Below, piece by piece: positions 22,566-32,136 of a DNA stretch of 64,000 bases. Each line of letters begins with the position of its first letter. Position 1 is the stretch's first letter. The notes under the pieces are model-generated. The model saw only the letters and a list, made by a program, of their open reading frames with translations, was not told the DNA's origin and did not search any database. Origin of the DNA: Rhynchopus euleeides (lineage: Eukaryota; Euglenozoa; Diplonemea; Diplonemida; Diplonemidae); NCBI GenBank assembly GCA_963210315.1, contig OY723296.1, positions 682,001 to 746,000 on the forward strand, in the 5' to 3' direction. A program made the position numbers and the translations under genes.

Positions 22566-23290
22566 TGCCTGCCCCCAGTAGGGGGGGGGAGGGGGGGGGG
22601 GCAAAAAATGATAGAACTTTTTTTTGCAAGAAAACACAACTTGTTTCTTTTCCAGAACTGTTCTCGCCTTTTCAGAAATTTGTGGACGGTTGGAAAGCAA
22701 GAGGTTTGGGGGGGTGAAAAACACGGAACGTGCCTGATCAGATTGCCCTACCCTTTCCCGGTATATAAATACTCATATTTTTTTTTTGCGCCGACGGCTT
22801 CCACACCAGAAAATAAAAGCGTGTGAACCGTTCCACCCACATTGAAGTGTTGAGGCAGTCGTGCTGCAGGTCAGCAATCCCATCCCTTCCACAGTCAGCA
22901 CGACACGCTTCGGAAGTTCAAAACCACAAATAAGATAAGGCACTGTTTGTGCGCCAAACCCGGGTGTGGTAACAAACCGCACGTGGTCTGCCTGCTGAAG
23001 GGCCGGCAATTTCGTATTTTCCACCCGTGTCACAGGAACACATCTTACCGTGAAAGAAACAGGGGAAACCCCCCCCCCCCTTTCTCGCCACACCCTTGCA
23101 TGTCAGTCGGCGCGGGGGAGGGGGAGGGGTGCGTGAATGATTTTGTCGAAAAACGAAGGCAAGACAGGTCTCTCCCAACACCCTCCGGCAGTGCATAGGA
23201 GTCCTGGGCGTCAGACGACGGAGAGAGAAAAAAGGGGATGCCCGCAGAGATCCGCAACAAAAAAGGGAAAAACCCCCCCCCTCAAAATCA

Positions 23291-26200
23291 TCACGCGCTG
23301 GGCCCTCCAGCACTGCGCGCCGACAACACGGAGGCAGGCACACGCCCCCCAGGCGCAGGGGACTCTTCATGAGGCGCAGCCCCGCCACTCCCCTGCCCTG
23401 CCGGACGGGGCGGAGGAGGCGGCGGCGGCGGACGCGGCGGTGGGAGAGGACGACCCTGCCGCACACTGCTACCACCACTACTCCCACCACCACCACCACC
23501 CCCAGGGCGGGGAGAGGGCGCCACACCGGAGAACCCACTGCCCTGCCCTTCGCTGCCGCCGATCCCCCGGACAAACGCCCTCCCCGAAGACACCGCCGAC
23601 TCGGAGGAAGACCTGAGTGCCAGCGTGGCGCCCGTCGTAGTGTTTGTGGTGGAGGCCATGGCACGCTCGTCGCCCGCCCCAACCCCGCCCCCCTCCGTGG
23701 GCGAGGGGGATGGCGATCCGCTGCCCAGGTCGGACAGCAGCGGGGCCTGCGATTTCGGCGAATAGTCCCCGCGCTTCCGCCCCGACGCCCCGAAGGAGCC
23801 TTGCGACGAGGTGGAGTCAAACAGGCAGGCAAGAGGGTTGTTCGGAGGGGTCCCTCGGGGAGCGCCTCCCTCCAGCTGAGGGCCCTTCGGGGCTGCTCCC
23901 AGCAGTGGCGGGGCGATCTGCCTCTGCTCGATGCCCGGCCAGTCGATGGAGTTGTCGCGGAACCACGTGAATCCCCGGAGGGTGGACAGCTCGGGGCGTG
24001 CCTTGGGGTCCTTCTTCAGCATCGCGCGGATCACATCCTTCGCCTGATCGGTCAGGCCGGGTTTCAGCTTTGCATCGGTGTTCAACACCATCCTCCCCGT
24101 GACAGTCCGGTCCGCGCCCTTGAAAGGGTCATCCCCATGCAACATATAGTAGAGCACACAGCCCAACGAGAAAATATCGCTTTTCCTCGAAGGGGCCTGC
24201 AGCCTGACAATCTCCGGAGCACAGTACCCCAGCTTGCCATCCTGCGCATGGGTTGGTATCCCCGGGCAGGCGAGAAGCGCATGCCCCTCGCGGGTGAAGA
24301 GGACATCGAGTGGGCACATGTTGCGGAAGATGAGCCTGTTTGCGTGGAGGTGCTGCAGCCCGACGGAGCACTCCGCAAACCAGAACGCCGCGTTGTCCTC
24401 AGACATGGGGCCCCCGTCCTGAATGTGGTGGGGGAGGTTGCCGAGATGCGCATAGGGCACCACCCATTTGAATGCGTCCGGTGTTTCGAAGGTGTTGGAC
24501 ACCTTCGCCGTGAAGTCGCACTGGATATGCGAGAGGATCATCAGCTCGGCCGACAGCATCCGCTGCTGCCCCTCTGCGAGCCCCGCCTTATCCACAACAT
24601 GCATCAGCAGACGCGGTGCGGTCTGCGGGTTCCCACCCTTCTTCACGCAAGGGAGGTATCTCCCATTGGTGGTCGGGATGGCTTCTCCGAAGAAAGTGTA
24701 GCAGTCCGTCCGGTCGGTGTTGGGGACAGCGCTCACATCGGGGGAGGACACGGCGGATGTGACTGCGGCACGCCCCTCGCTGAGGAGCTCCAGCCATGCG
24801 GTCAGCTTCTGGTCGGAGGGGATGATGGCGATCGCCTTGTTCCTCCCGGTGTGGTGGAGGATGCAGAACCCGCGCTCCCCGAGCTTCCGCACATTGGCAT
24901 CGCTGACAACTATCACAGACTCCGCGGAGCTGCTGTGGTGCGACGAGAAGATGGCAAGCGTCAGCCTGTGCAGCTCTGCGTATTTCGGCGTGCCCCTCTC
25001 CACCGCATTCCGGATAATCTCAGCCGCGTTTGCCTCCACCACATCCTCGTCAGATCCATGCTTAAAGGCATGCACCGTCACGGTGTCAATCAGCTTCGGA
25101 GGGGTATTAAGGTCTTGGATATACTCCTCCTTCCGGGTGAACCCTGTGTGCTTAGGGCGTTTGCACCTCGTGTGTATGAAGAGGATGGCCTGCCACAAGG
25201 CAAACACAATCATCGAGCAGACCAGGAGGAGCACTGCGGCCTTGATAGCCGCCTCAATCCACATCAGGGCCACGATGAGGAAAACGAACAGCACGTGGGA
25301 TGCGATGAAGGTCCAGTTGCTCCCGCGGCACTTCATGGGGGAGAAGACACACCACGCGACGACGAACGCCACGGAGAGGAAGGTGGCAACACCAGCTCGG
25401 GCCTCACAGCCGGACCCAGTCGCGTTGGTGAGGGCGGCGAGGATGGGAAGGCGGAGGTAGCTGACGAGGGGGAACCACGCAGCGCATGCAGGGGCAAAGT
25501 CAAAGAAAACCAGAGAGTACTTCCGCATGAAGGCCCTGTCGGGGAGGTGCTGCGATGACCAATACCCAGCTGGGAGGAAGGGTGCGAACACCCCCCACAG
25601 CCTTGCGCGGTGCTGCTTCGACCCGATCACCTTTGTGGCGTTTGTCGTGCTGTTCCCCAGGTTGTACTCCAGGAACTCTGCGTGCCGCCTGTCCCGCTCC
25701 GTCAGGCGGGTCGAGCCCAGCCACCAGAGGAAGCCGCAGAAGGCGGTCACCATGAGGGCGGTGTACCCGATGAAGGCAGGGAGGGCTGGCATGAACTTCT
25801 CCTGGTTGACCAGAGCGGACACGATGGGCACCGTGAGGATCTGTATGGTGATGACGGAGAGGTTGGGGAAGAGCATCGTCCCGGCTGCGTCACACCAGGA
25901 CCTCATGTTGTCCCCCATGGTTGCGAATCGGATGCAGACGGCGGCGATGTGGAGCAGCAGCAGGGCGGCCTGCAGCACGCAGAGCGTCATCAGCACGTTG
26001 AAGGGCCTGTCGGGGGAGAAGCCGATCACGAAGGGCTTGACAGTCATCCAGAGCCCAGCGGTGGCCTCCCGGCCCACATCATGCGCGCACTGCATCTGGG
26101 AGACATGGTAGAGCAGCTGCAGGGTTGTGAGGGTGTGCACCGGGGTCAGGAAGCTCTGCACCAACACCACGTCGAGCGCAGTCGATGCGACCGCACCGCT

Positions 26201-28141
26201 CCCCGCAACGGCCGCCACCACCATGAGGGAGGTGGGGGACCCACAGTCTTCGCCAGACCAGCCGGGGGCGCAGATGCACGAACCAGCCTCACAGGCGTCG
26301 CAATGCGATGGGCACCCGCAGGAGCCTGGGGTGCACTGGGTCTCCATTCTAATCCGCAGCACCCCGTTCACAACAGAGTCCGCCTCGCTGTCCACCACGG
26401 AGGGGAGCGCCTTCGATTCAAACTGCCATGGCTGGTAGCTCGCGATGGCCCCCCTGAGGGAAACCGTGAGGTAGAAGGTCCCATCCAAGTCCTCCGAGTT
26501 GAACTGCGGGTCGAGCGTCACAACGAGGATATCATCCACACTGCCCGCCGCACTGCGGAATGCCACACTTCCCTTTACAGACCCGCCACCCCCAACCAGG
26601 GCCCCGGCAGGCTCCGCACCGATGTTGAAGAGGGGCAGTGTCCCCTGCCCGAGGAAGTCGGAACCGCCTCCGGCAGACGTGTCGAACAGATCGCCGCACA
26701 GCTGCATCTCAAAGGCGGGGGGCTCCCCGATGCGGAAGGCGACGCTGCCTGTGTGGTAGGCAGCCCGGAGGTGTGCCGCTGAGTCCCTCCGCCGCACCAC
26801 GAAGGGCATCACAAACCCCTCTGAGGGGATCGAGAACCCGGCGGAGGGGGGCAGGCATGCGGCAGCCTTCAGCTTGAGGGCGAGGTGGAGGTCGCTGCGG
26901 GGGGGGATGCTGCCTGCCGCACCTCCGTCGCCAGGGAGGAAGATCCCGCTGAGGCAAGCCAGCTCAGAGAGGACATCCGAGAGGTCGAGTGAGAGGTGCA
27001 TCGCCGTCCCGCCGACGAGAGCTCCTGAGAGGAGGAGTCCGGCGCGGAGGGCAGCCGCAGCATTCTGGCGTGCCTCGGCGGTGAGGGCCGTGTCATAGGG
27101 GTTCCCCAGCACAACCTCCACACTGGTGTTCACCGCAGTCCCGTTGAAAGACGCTCCCCCGAGCATGACAACGAGGGGGTCGGCCAGACCCTTCCCGCGG
27201 CCCCCCTGGATCTCGTCGGTGTAAAGGAGGGCGGGGGACACCCCCTTCCGCGTGAGGTTTGCCGAAACCCACTGCGTGGCAGGCGGTGCCGGGGTCGGCC
27301 CCAGCCCAGGCAGGGGGGTCGGCGGAGGCGTCGGCGGTGTCGCGGGGGGGCGTGGCGTCGGGGCTGCCGGTGCGAGGGTTTCCCCCGGGGGTGGCAGGGG
27401 TACCGCTGTCTCCCCAGGGGGGAGAGGGGTGGTCGGCGGAGCGGGTGGCTCAGGGGTTGCCGGTGGGAGTGGCTCCGGCGTGCTCCCAGGCGGGAGAGGT
27501 GTTGGAGGCGCAGGCGTCGGGGGTGCCGGTGTCGGGAGCGCGACGGGGGGGCTCGGGGGGAACGGGGTGCCCAGGCAGTGTTTGTAGTCGAAGGCTTGGA
27601 TGGGCATCTGCATGGGGCACTGCCCGTTGTCGAGGTTGCACGTCAGCCACAGCTGGTCCGACGCATCCGCGACTCCCCCCATATCCTGCAAAAACTGCCC
27701 GACGCTTTGGAGGTCCCTCGCCGCAGTCTCGATTGTCCCCATCTCGCGAAACCGGCAATCTCTATCACAATCCCCTTGGGTGCAGCCGCAGCCACCCGTC
27801 GCAGGGAACAGCCACACAATGGTGTAGCCATGGCTGATATCCGACACGCTAGGGAATGCCGCAGTGGGATCGGGTGAGACCCAAGGTTTTGCGTGCGGAT
27901 CGCCTGCCACTCTCATGGGGACTCCCAGGTTCAGCCGAGCCCCAGGGACAGTCGTGCCGTACACCCCCTTCATCAGCTCAGCAACCTGACACCCGGTGAC
28001 GGCGTTTTTGATGTGCGCATCCCACAACGTCTCACAGCTGGTGTGGAGGCAATCCCCTCCTGGGACTGCCACCGCCAGGCAGAGCGCCACGGCAACCCAA
28101 GCAGCGGAGGAACGGCGGGAGGCGGCGTTGCGGCATGCCAT
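23291..28141 (-). CDS. Multi-span membrane protein with cytosolic AGC-like pseudokinase
   Basis: About 1616 residues from the Met at 28141. That start is chosen because a pyrimidine-rich tract ending CAG lies 2 bases upstream and a signal peptide follows (AAWVAVALCLAVAVPG). Order: Cys-rich ectodomain; Pro/Thr-rich stalk (about 195-290); a beta-rich region; an EGF-like Cys cluster (about 602-635); seven or eight hydrophobic spans (about 640-990); a cytosolic region; a kinase-like domain (about 1175-1400); and a Ser/Gly/Pro-rich tail. In the kinase domain HRDxxxxN is replaced by FRNMCPLD and DFG by CPG, while the APE (GYCAPE) and DxxSLG (SDIFSLG) motifs remain, so it should be catalytically dead. 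The C-tail (FTWFRDNSIDW ... IAPP) resembles AGC kinases. It is probably a surface sensor using a pseudokinase for signalling or scaffolding; the ligand is unknown. Confidence 0.85.
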   Translation of the reverse strand: MACRNAASRRSSAAWVAVALCLAVAVPGGDCLHTSCETLWDAHIKNAVTGCQVAELMKGVYGTTVPGARLNLGVPMRVAGDPHAKPWVSPDPTAAFPSVSDISHGYTIVWLFPATGGCGCTQGDCDRDCRFREMGTIETAARDLQSVGQFLQDMGGVADASDQLWLTCNLDNGQCPMQMPIQAFDYKHCLGTPFPPSPPVALPTPAPPTPAPPTPLPPGSTPEPLPPATPEPPAPPTTPLPPGETAVPLPPPGETLAPAAPTPRPPATPPTPPPTPLPGLGPTPAPPATQWVSANLTRKGVSPALLYTDEIQGGRGKGLADPLVVMLGGASFNGTAVNTSVEVVLGNPYDTALTAEARQNAAAALRAGLLLSGALVGGTAMHLSLDLSDVLSELACLSGIFLPGDGGAAGSIPPRSDLHLALKLKAAACLPPSAGFSIPSEGFVMPFVVRRRDSAAHLRAAYHTGSVAFRIGEPPAFEMQLCGDLFDTSAGGGSDFLGQGTLPLFNIGAEPAGALVGGGGSVKGSVAFRSAAGSVDDILVVTLDPQFNSEDLDGTFYLTVSLRGAIASYQPWQFESKALPSVVDSEADSVVNGVLRIRMETQCTPGSCGCPSHCDACEAGSCICAPGWSGEDCGSPTSLMVVAAVAGSGAVASTALDVVLVQSFLTPVHTLTTLQLLYHVSQMQCAHDVGREATAGLWMTVKPFVIGFSPDRPFNVLMTLCVLQAALLLLHIAAVCIRFATMGDNMRSWCDAAGTMLFPNLSVITIQILTVPIVSALVNQEKFMPALPAFIGYTALMVTAFCGFLWWLGSTRLTERDRRHAEFLEYNLGNSTTNATKVIGSKQHRARLWGVFAPFLPAGYWSSQHLPDRAFMRKYSLVFFDFAPACAAWFPLVSYLRLPILAALTNATGSGCEARAGVATFLSVAFVVAWCVFSPMKCRGSNWTFIASHVLFVFLIVALMWIEAAIKAAVLLLVCSMIVFALWQAILFIHTRCKRPKHTGFTRKEEYIQDLNTPPKLIDTVTVHAFKHGSDEDVVEANAAEIIRNAVERGTPKYAELHRLTLAIFSSHHSSSAESVIVVSDANVRKLGERGFCILHHTGRNKAIAIIPSDQKLTAWLELLSEGRAAVTSAVSSPDVSAVPNTDRTDCYTFFGEAIPTTNGRYLPCVKKGGNPQTAPRLLMHVVDKAGLAEGQQRMLSAELMILSHIQCDFTAKVSNTFETPDAFKWVVPYAHLGNLPHHIQDGGPMSEDNAAFWFAECSVGLQHLHANRLIFRNMCPLDVLFTREGHALLACPGIPTHAQDGKLGYCAPEIVRLQAPSRKSDIFSLGCVLYYMLHGDDPFKGADRTVTGRMVLNTDAKLKPGLTDQAKDVIRAMLKKDPKARPELSTLRGFTWFRDNSIDWPGIEQRQIAPPLLGAAPKGPQLEGGAPRGTPPNNPLACLFDSTSSQGSFGASGRKRGDYSPKSQAPLLSDLGSGSPSPSPTEGGGVGAGDERAMASTTNTTTGATLALRSSSESAVSSGRAFVRGIGGSEGQGSGFSGVAPSPRPGGGGGGGSSGGSSVRQGRPLPPPRPPPPPPPPRPAGQGSGGAAPHEESPAPGGRVPASVLSARSAGGPSA

Positions 28142-28170
28142 GCCTGCGCGTGGGAGAGGAGAGCGATAGC
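28142..28170 (-). promoter_or_regulatory. Probable spliced-leader acceptor of the pseudokinase gene
   Basis: Read on the minus strand, CTCTCCTCTCCCACGCGCAG is followed by GC and the ATG at 28141. The polypyrimidine tract plus AG directly before a start codon is what trans-splicing organisms show; a conventional acceptor is the alternative. Confidence 0.55.
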
Positions 28171-28171
28171 A

Positions 28172-28614
28172 GCCACGCCTTGGCGGAATCACCCCGCTGG
28201 ATACCCCGCCTTCTCGCCCATGCATGGCTGCGGAGGGGCAGCCACGTGGGGGGGTGGTGGGGCGGTTGTCGTGGGGCTGGGTGGGGTCAGAAGAGAAGCA
28301 GAGAGAGAGGGGGGTTTCTTTGGAAGAAGAAGAAGAAAGTGGCCCCCCGTTTTTGTTTCACGGGGTGGGGGGGGGGGGGGGCTGTGTGGAGAGGCGTGTA
28401 TGTGTAGTCCGGGGGGGGAGGGGGGGGGAGGGGGGAGGGGTTGGTGGGGAGGCCCTGGCCACCGCCAACGTGCGCACACACACGGACAAGATGCGCCCGT
28501 CTCCCCACTACCACCACCCACCCACCCACCACCCCGTCCCCAAATGGAGCTCTTGCAGCGCACCGTGGGGTGGGCTGCAGATTCCTGTGTGGTGGTGTGG
28601 TGATGCGGTGTGTT
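28172..28614. other. Upstream region of the pseudokinase gene
   Basis: G-rich with a run of 15 G at 28367-28381 and further G runs to 28440, plus CACC-rich sequence. No gene. El2 begins at 28615. Confidence 0.6.
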
Positions 28615-29144
28615 CACCACGGACTAGTCGGGCAGTGACGGGTGGGGTCGACTAGTCGGGACGACGGGTGAAAACTCGACAGGCGGCACCCGTCGACTCG
28701 ACGGGTGAACCTGCTGAAACGACGGGTGTTCCAGCCATTTCCTGTTGATATGGGCCAATTTCCATTGAAAACTAGGGGAGTACCTTGCATGGCATCAGGT
28801 TATTTTTCACGCCGAGCTATCTTCCCTGCACAGACCCACCCCCCCATTACTTTCCATTTACAATTCCTACTTGATGGGGCCTCAAGTGCATGTGCGACGG
28901 CTGTTCTCGTGGATTTTCATTATTCGAGGGATCTTGACTCTGACAAACTGTGTCAGTTTGACAGAGCAACCTACTTCATGAAGGTGATCACTTTTCTGCC
29001 AGGCAAATTTTCGCCCCAGCCCCCAACCCTTGCACAACCCACAAGGCAGTCTCCAAGATACCGTACCCTCATCACCACCCAGGCCAAGATACCCCAAGAT
29101 ACCATCATCACCACCCAGGCCACCCAGACGAGCCACACCAATCA

Positions 29145-30113
29145 ATGCCAGCGGCAAAGCGTACTGCAGCGCAGGCCCTCGCCAGCGCTGTGGACATGAC
29201 GGTGTTTGTACGTGCTTGGATCAACACGTACGTTGTCGAGCGTGATGCTGATGGGTTGAGCCACATGACCCTGAAGCAGCTTCTCGGCAAGCTGACGGAT
29301 ACTACCATCAAGTCGACTGATCCCATCATCAGTCTTGCCCTGTACAAAAAGTATGAGAAGCTGGGGGGTGGGGTGATCAGCAAGTCGACCGCGCTGAAGG
29401 ATGGTCGCACGATGTACGCTGCCCGTGTCAATAGCGGGTCAGACATCGAGTTTGTCGGGTTGGGCCTCCGGAAGAGCAACGGGAAGGACCACCCGACAGG
29501 GCTCAAGGAGATGGCCGACGCCTGCCCCGCGGCACCTATCGGTACCGCTGCAGCTATGGTGAAGCTGTACGAGGCGGAGAAGAAACAGGCACAGAAGACC
29601 CAGCAGAAGACCGGGCCACCGAAGGCCAACAAGGTGGCCTACCCCCAGTTCTCGGGGGCTCGCAAGAAGGAGGGCGCCAACCTGTACTACGCCTTCGCAG
29701 TGGAGGTGGGGTTTGCGCAGCTCCTCAGCTGTTCCCAGAACGGCCACCAGGTGACGCTCTCGTGGACACGCCTGCGGAAGACTAATGATCTTCCGAAGGG
29801 CGAGTACTCCACGGTCCTCATCATCCCGCCAGAGTGCCTGCTCAATCTGCAGGTCAAGGCAGAGGCGCGTGATGAGGACGGCATCATTTCCGTCAAGTGT
29901 CCGTTGCTGACCAAGCAAGGTTCAGCAATGGACACGACGGCAAGTGATGGCAGCAAGTGGAAGCTGCTGATGGGGGACGATGATGATGATGAAGAAGATG
30001 GTGGGGATGAGGGCACCGAAGATGATGGTGGAGACGGCAGTGATGGCGGGGATGCCAACGCCGACACCATCGGCGACTCCACGCCGACCGTGTTCCACAG
30101 TGCAGACCTTTGA
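29145..30113 (+). CDS. El2 first gene, putative subterminal-repeat-binding protein
   Basis: 322 residues. A conserved N-terminal helical region (about 10-100) contains LASAVDMTVFVRAWI, LKQLLGKL and ISLALYKKYEKL. A middle Lys-rich linker follows, then a second conserved block (about 185-230) with LYYAFAVEVGFAQLL and PKGEYSTVLIIPPE, and a very acidic tail of Asp/Glu/Gly (about 270-310). Both blocks recur in El3 (GRYYSVIVENGFTKL, PGEYSGSLVVPP) and the first in El1. I recognise no named domain. By analogy with TNPA of En/Spm, and because each family member has a different subterminal motif, it may bind those repeats; this is inference. The ATG at 29145 is the first in frame. Confidence 0.75.
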   Translation: MPAAKRTAAQALASAVDMTVFVRAWINTYVVERDADGLSHMTLKQLLGKLTDTTIKSTDPIISLALYKKYEKLGGGVISKSTALKDGRTMYAARVNSGSDIEFVGLGLRKSNGKDHPTGLKEMADACPAAPIGTAAAMVKLYEAEKKQAQKTQQKTGPPKANKVAYPQFSGARKKEGANLYYAFAVEVGFAQLLSCSQNGHQVTLSWTRLRKTNDLPKGEYSTVLIIPPECLLNLQVKAEARDEDGIISVKCPLLTKQGSAMDTTASDGSKWKLLMGDDDDDEEDGGDEGTEDDGGDGSDGGDANADTIGDSTPTVFHSADL

Positions 30114-30186
30114 GCGAGCCAGGAGGAGAGAAACATGATGCATCAGCGAAATACTGACAGCCCCAAGCCCCTGACCTCTGACCCTG

Positions 30187-30277
30187 GTAAATGATCACTT
30201 GTGCCTTTTTCTCTACGGTTTCAACATTTGGGTATCAACTAGCCACTATCAAAGCTGCACTCACTCTTCCATTGCAG
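30187..30277 (+). promoter_or_regulatory. Candidate intron or trans-splice acceptor between the El2 genes
   Basis: The sequence GTAAATG at 30187 and TCACTCTTCCATTGCAG ending at 30277 look like a donor and acceptor; the ATG of the second gene lies 8 bases after the acceptor. It could be an acceptor for a capped leader on a two-gene transcript, or a short intron in the spacer. Confidence 0.45.
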
Positions 30278-30285
30278 GAGGCACC

Positions 30286-32136
30286 ATGCCGGTCGAGGAG
30301 GATATCCGCCTGGCCCTGGTGGGAGAAGGCCTGCGTGAGCACAGGTTCGATGCTCAGCTGTCTGGCCGCAAGTGTGGGGAGATGTCAAAAGCGTTGCGTC
30401 AGAAGGTGGCGGAGGCCGGGGAGAAACCCCCTCAACTCGGGCTCTCGCGAAAAACTGTCGCGAAGAAGGAAACCCCTCTGCGCGAAGAGGCTGAATACCG
30501 AAAGGGAAACCTGAGCGCGACGCTTTGCCACATCATTGATACATACCAGTTTCAGGTCGACAGCCCATTGGTAGTGATCTCGGCGGACGGGTACAACCCG
30601 GGATCTGGGAGCAGAACGTCGCGGGAACGGCTGGCCGTAGGCATTTTCGACGGTGCCTTCGCAACACGGTTGGTGACAGTTGCCGATAAGCAGAAGGACG
30701 AGTACAGAACGTGGTTCACGTTCAACTTCCTGAAGCAAATCGCAAGAGTGCAGAGAGGGGTTTTCGAAAAGGCGAACGTGATGTTTCGGCTCGCCGGCTT
30801 TAGGGTAGCAGGGGACCATCTTGAGCTGTGGTCGGCATTTAGTAAGATGGGGTCATCTTCGCACAGGAGCGCGTTTTGTACCACACCACGAAATGACTGG
30901 TTGAAACAGCTCCACGCCTGCCACAGGGCTAGCATCCAGGAACTTCATGAAGCTGGGTTTGAGAGCCTGTACGCAGGGGTGTTCACCTCCACAGCGTACA
31001 CGATCACACCCCCCCTGCACGACATAAAAGGGGTCATCGCAATACTCGCAGAGATCTTGCCTGACGGACCTGCCGTGCAGAAGGCTGTCCTTGGCAGCTC
31101 AACGTGTTCCAACATGACGGGAAACCAGGCCAGAGATGTTCTGAGTCGCTTACTCACCATTACCAAGACGAAGGGGGTGCAGCATCTACTCTGTATTGCA
31201 ATGGAAATGCTTGTGCATTTCCGCTACAACGACATCCCCATCAAGTACCACCAGGAGGGAAAGTGCGCGAAAGAGTTCATCTTCTCGCTCATCGCAATGC
31301 ACATCCTTGTGTTTGTCCTGGAGTGGGTGTCACCTGGGAGAACATCCGAGGGGCGTGGTGTTACATATATCCATTCGATGAGCCACTGGTTTGATCCAGA
31401 AGATGCACACCCCCTCGCCCTGAGTGACGAGGAACTGGAGAGGGGGAATGGCGTCTCCAAACGCCATGCCCTGAGGGTGACATCGCAGCAGACCGCCGAA
31501 CGGGACCTGCTGCTCTTCGAAATGCAGAGGACCAAAGGCAAGGGGTGCGGCCTGCTGGACCAACCGAGCACCCCGACCCTCCTGAAGTTCGGCGCGATAA
31601 AGCTTTGCTGCTGTGTCACTGCGAGGAACGCTTGTTGGAAGGGAGCAACGGCAGCACTGCAGCGGAGACTCGAGTCCCTCGGCCTTGGATCTCACGTCAC
31701 AAAAAGGGGGCGATGGGGCCAACAATTTCTGGGCGACCCGGAAAACACCACTCCAAAGGCAACGCTGCTCGCATGCATCTGCAAGTCCAAATCCTGGGGC
31801 AACAGCGAGGATGTGCCAGAAGTGCCAGAACCAACGCCATCCGGTACAGTGCCTGTGCAGCAGCATATCTGCATTGTGTGCTCCAAAGTTGTCCACACGA
31901 GAGAAGCACTGTTTGCGCATTATGATGCTGCACATCGGCCACAAAACAACGCGCCGTGTCAGACTTGCACTGTCACATGCCAGGAGTGCGGCAAACGGAC
32001 AAAATCGAAGGGACTGAGCCAGCACTACCTCAGTCACCATTCGCGCGTGCTGACACAAAAGCGTTGCTGTGTTTGTTTCGAGCTCTTTAAAACCACTGTA
32101 AAGCGCGACGAGCACATGAGATCCGCGCACCCGTAA
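30286..32136 (+). CDS. El2 transposase with conserved acidic motifs and three C2H2 fingers
   Basis: 616 residues from ATG 30286; the frame is open further upstream, but that part lies before the splice acceptor. Motifs shared with El3, and partly El1: VISADGYNPGS (Asp 101), GDHLELWS (Asp 177), a Cys/His patch (Cys198 to Cys212), PPLHDIKGV (Asp 246), HFRYNDIP, SHWFDPEDA and ELERGNGVSKR (Glu 385). The likely RNase H-fold triad is Asp 101, Asp 246 and Glu 385, with Asp 177 as alternative for the second. DGYNPG recalls the DGFNP motif of CACTA transposases. The C-terminus has three C2H2 fingers: CX2C-X12-HX4H (529-550), CX2C-X11-HX4H (565-585) and CX2C-X12-HX4H (594-615). It probably cuts and joins El2 ends. 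The superfamily assignment is inferred. Confidence 0.78.
   Translation: MPVEEDIRLALVGEGLREHRFDAQLSGRKCGEMSKALRQKVAEAGEKPPQLGLSRKTVAKKETPLREEAEYRKGNLSATLCHIIDTYQFQVDSPLVVISADGYNPGSGSRTSRERLAVGIFDGAFATRLVTVADKQKDEYRTWFTFNFLKQIARVQRGVFEKANVMFRLAGFRVAGDHLELWSAFSKMGSSSHRSAFCTTPRNDWLKQLHACHRASIQELHEAGFESLYAGVFTSTAYTITPPLHDIKGVIAILAEILPDGPAVQKAVLGSSTCSNMTGNQARDVLSRLLTITKTKGVQHLLCIAMEMLVHFRYNDIPIKYHQEGKCAKEFIFSLIAMHILVFVLEWVSPGRTSEGRGVTYIHSMSHWFDPEDAHPLALSDEELERGNGVSKRHALRVTSQQTAERDLLLFEMQRTKGKGCGLLDQPSTPTLLKFGAIKLCCCVTARNACWKGATAALQRRLESLGLGSHVTKRGRWGQQFLGDPENTTPKATLLACICKSKSWGNSEDVPEVPEPTPSGTVPVQQHICIVCSKVVHTREALFAHYDAAHRPQNNAPCQTCTVTCQECGKRTKSKGLSQHYLSHHSRVLTQKRCCVCFELFKTTVKRDEHMRSAHP

Larger units (their letters stand above)
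21917..23290. other. Intergenic with short repeats
   Basis: Contains a CGCGCGCGCTTCGCGCGCGC hairpin (22018-22038), an S repeat, an irregular array of GGGTCGACGC / GCGTCAACCC motifs (22330-22565), a TATA-like TATATAAATA at 22761 and a 40-bp sequence shared with 42323-42362. The last 400 bp are probably the 3' untranslated region of the pseudokinase gene. No gene recognised. Confidence 0.55.

Noticed and set aside
23369..25558. Plus-strand frame of 729 codons opposite the pseudokinase gene
   Set aside because: Antisense shadow with Arg/Gly/His-rich composition and no motif.
30286..32136. RAG1/Transib relationship
   Set aside because: The final E..N..K-type motif is reminiscent, but the termini (5'-CAC with subterminal repeats and a separate first gene) fit CACTA better, and there is no 5-bp target duplication.
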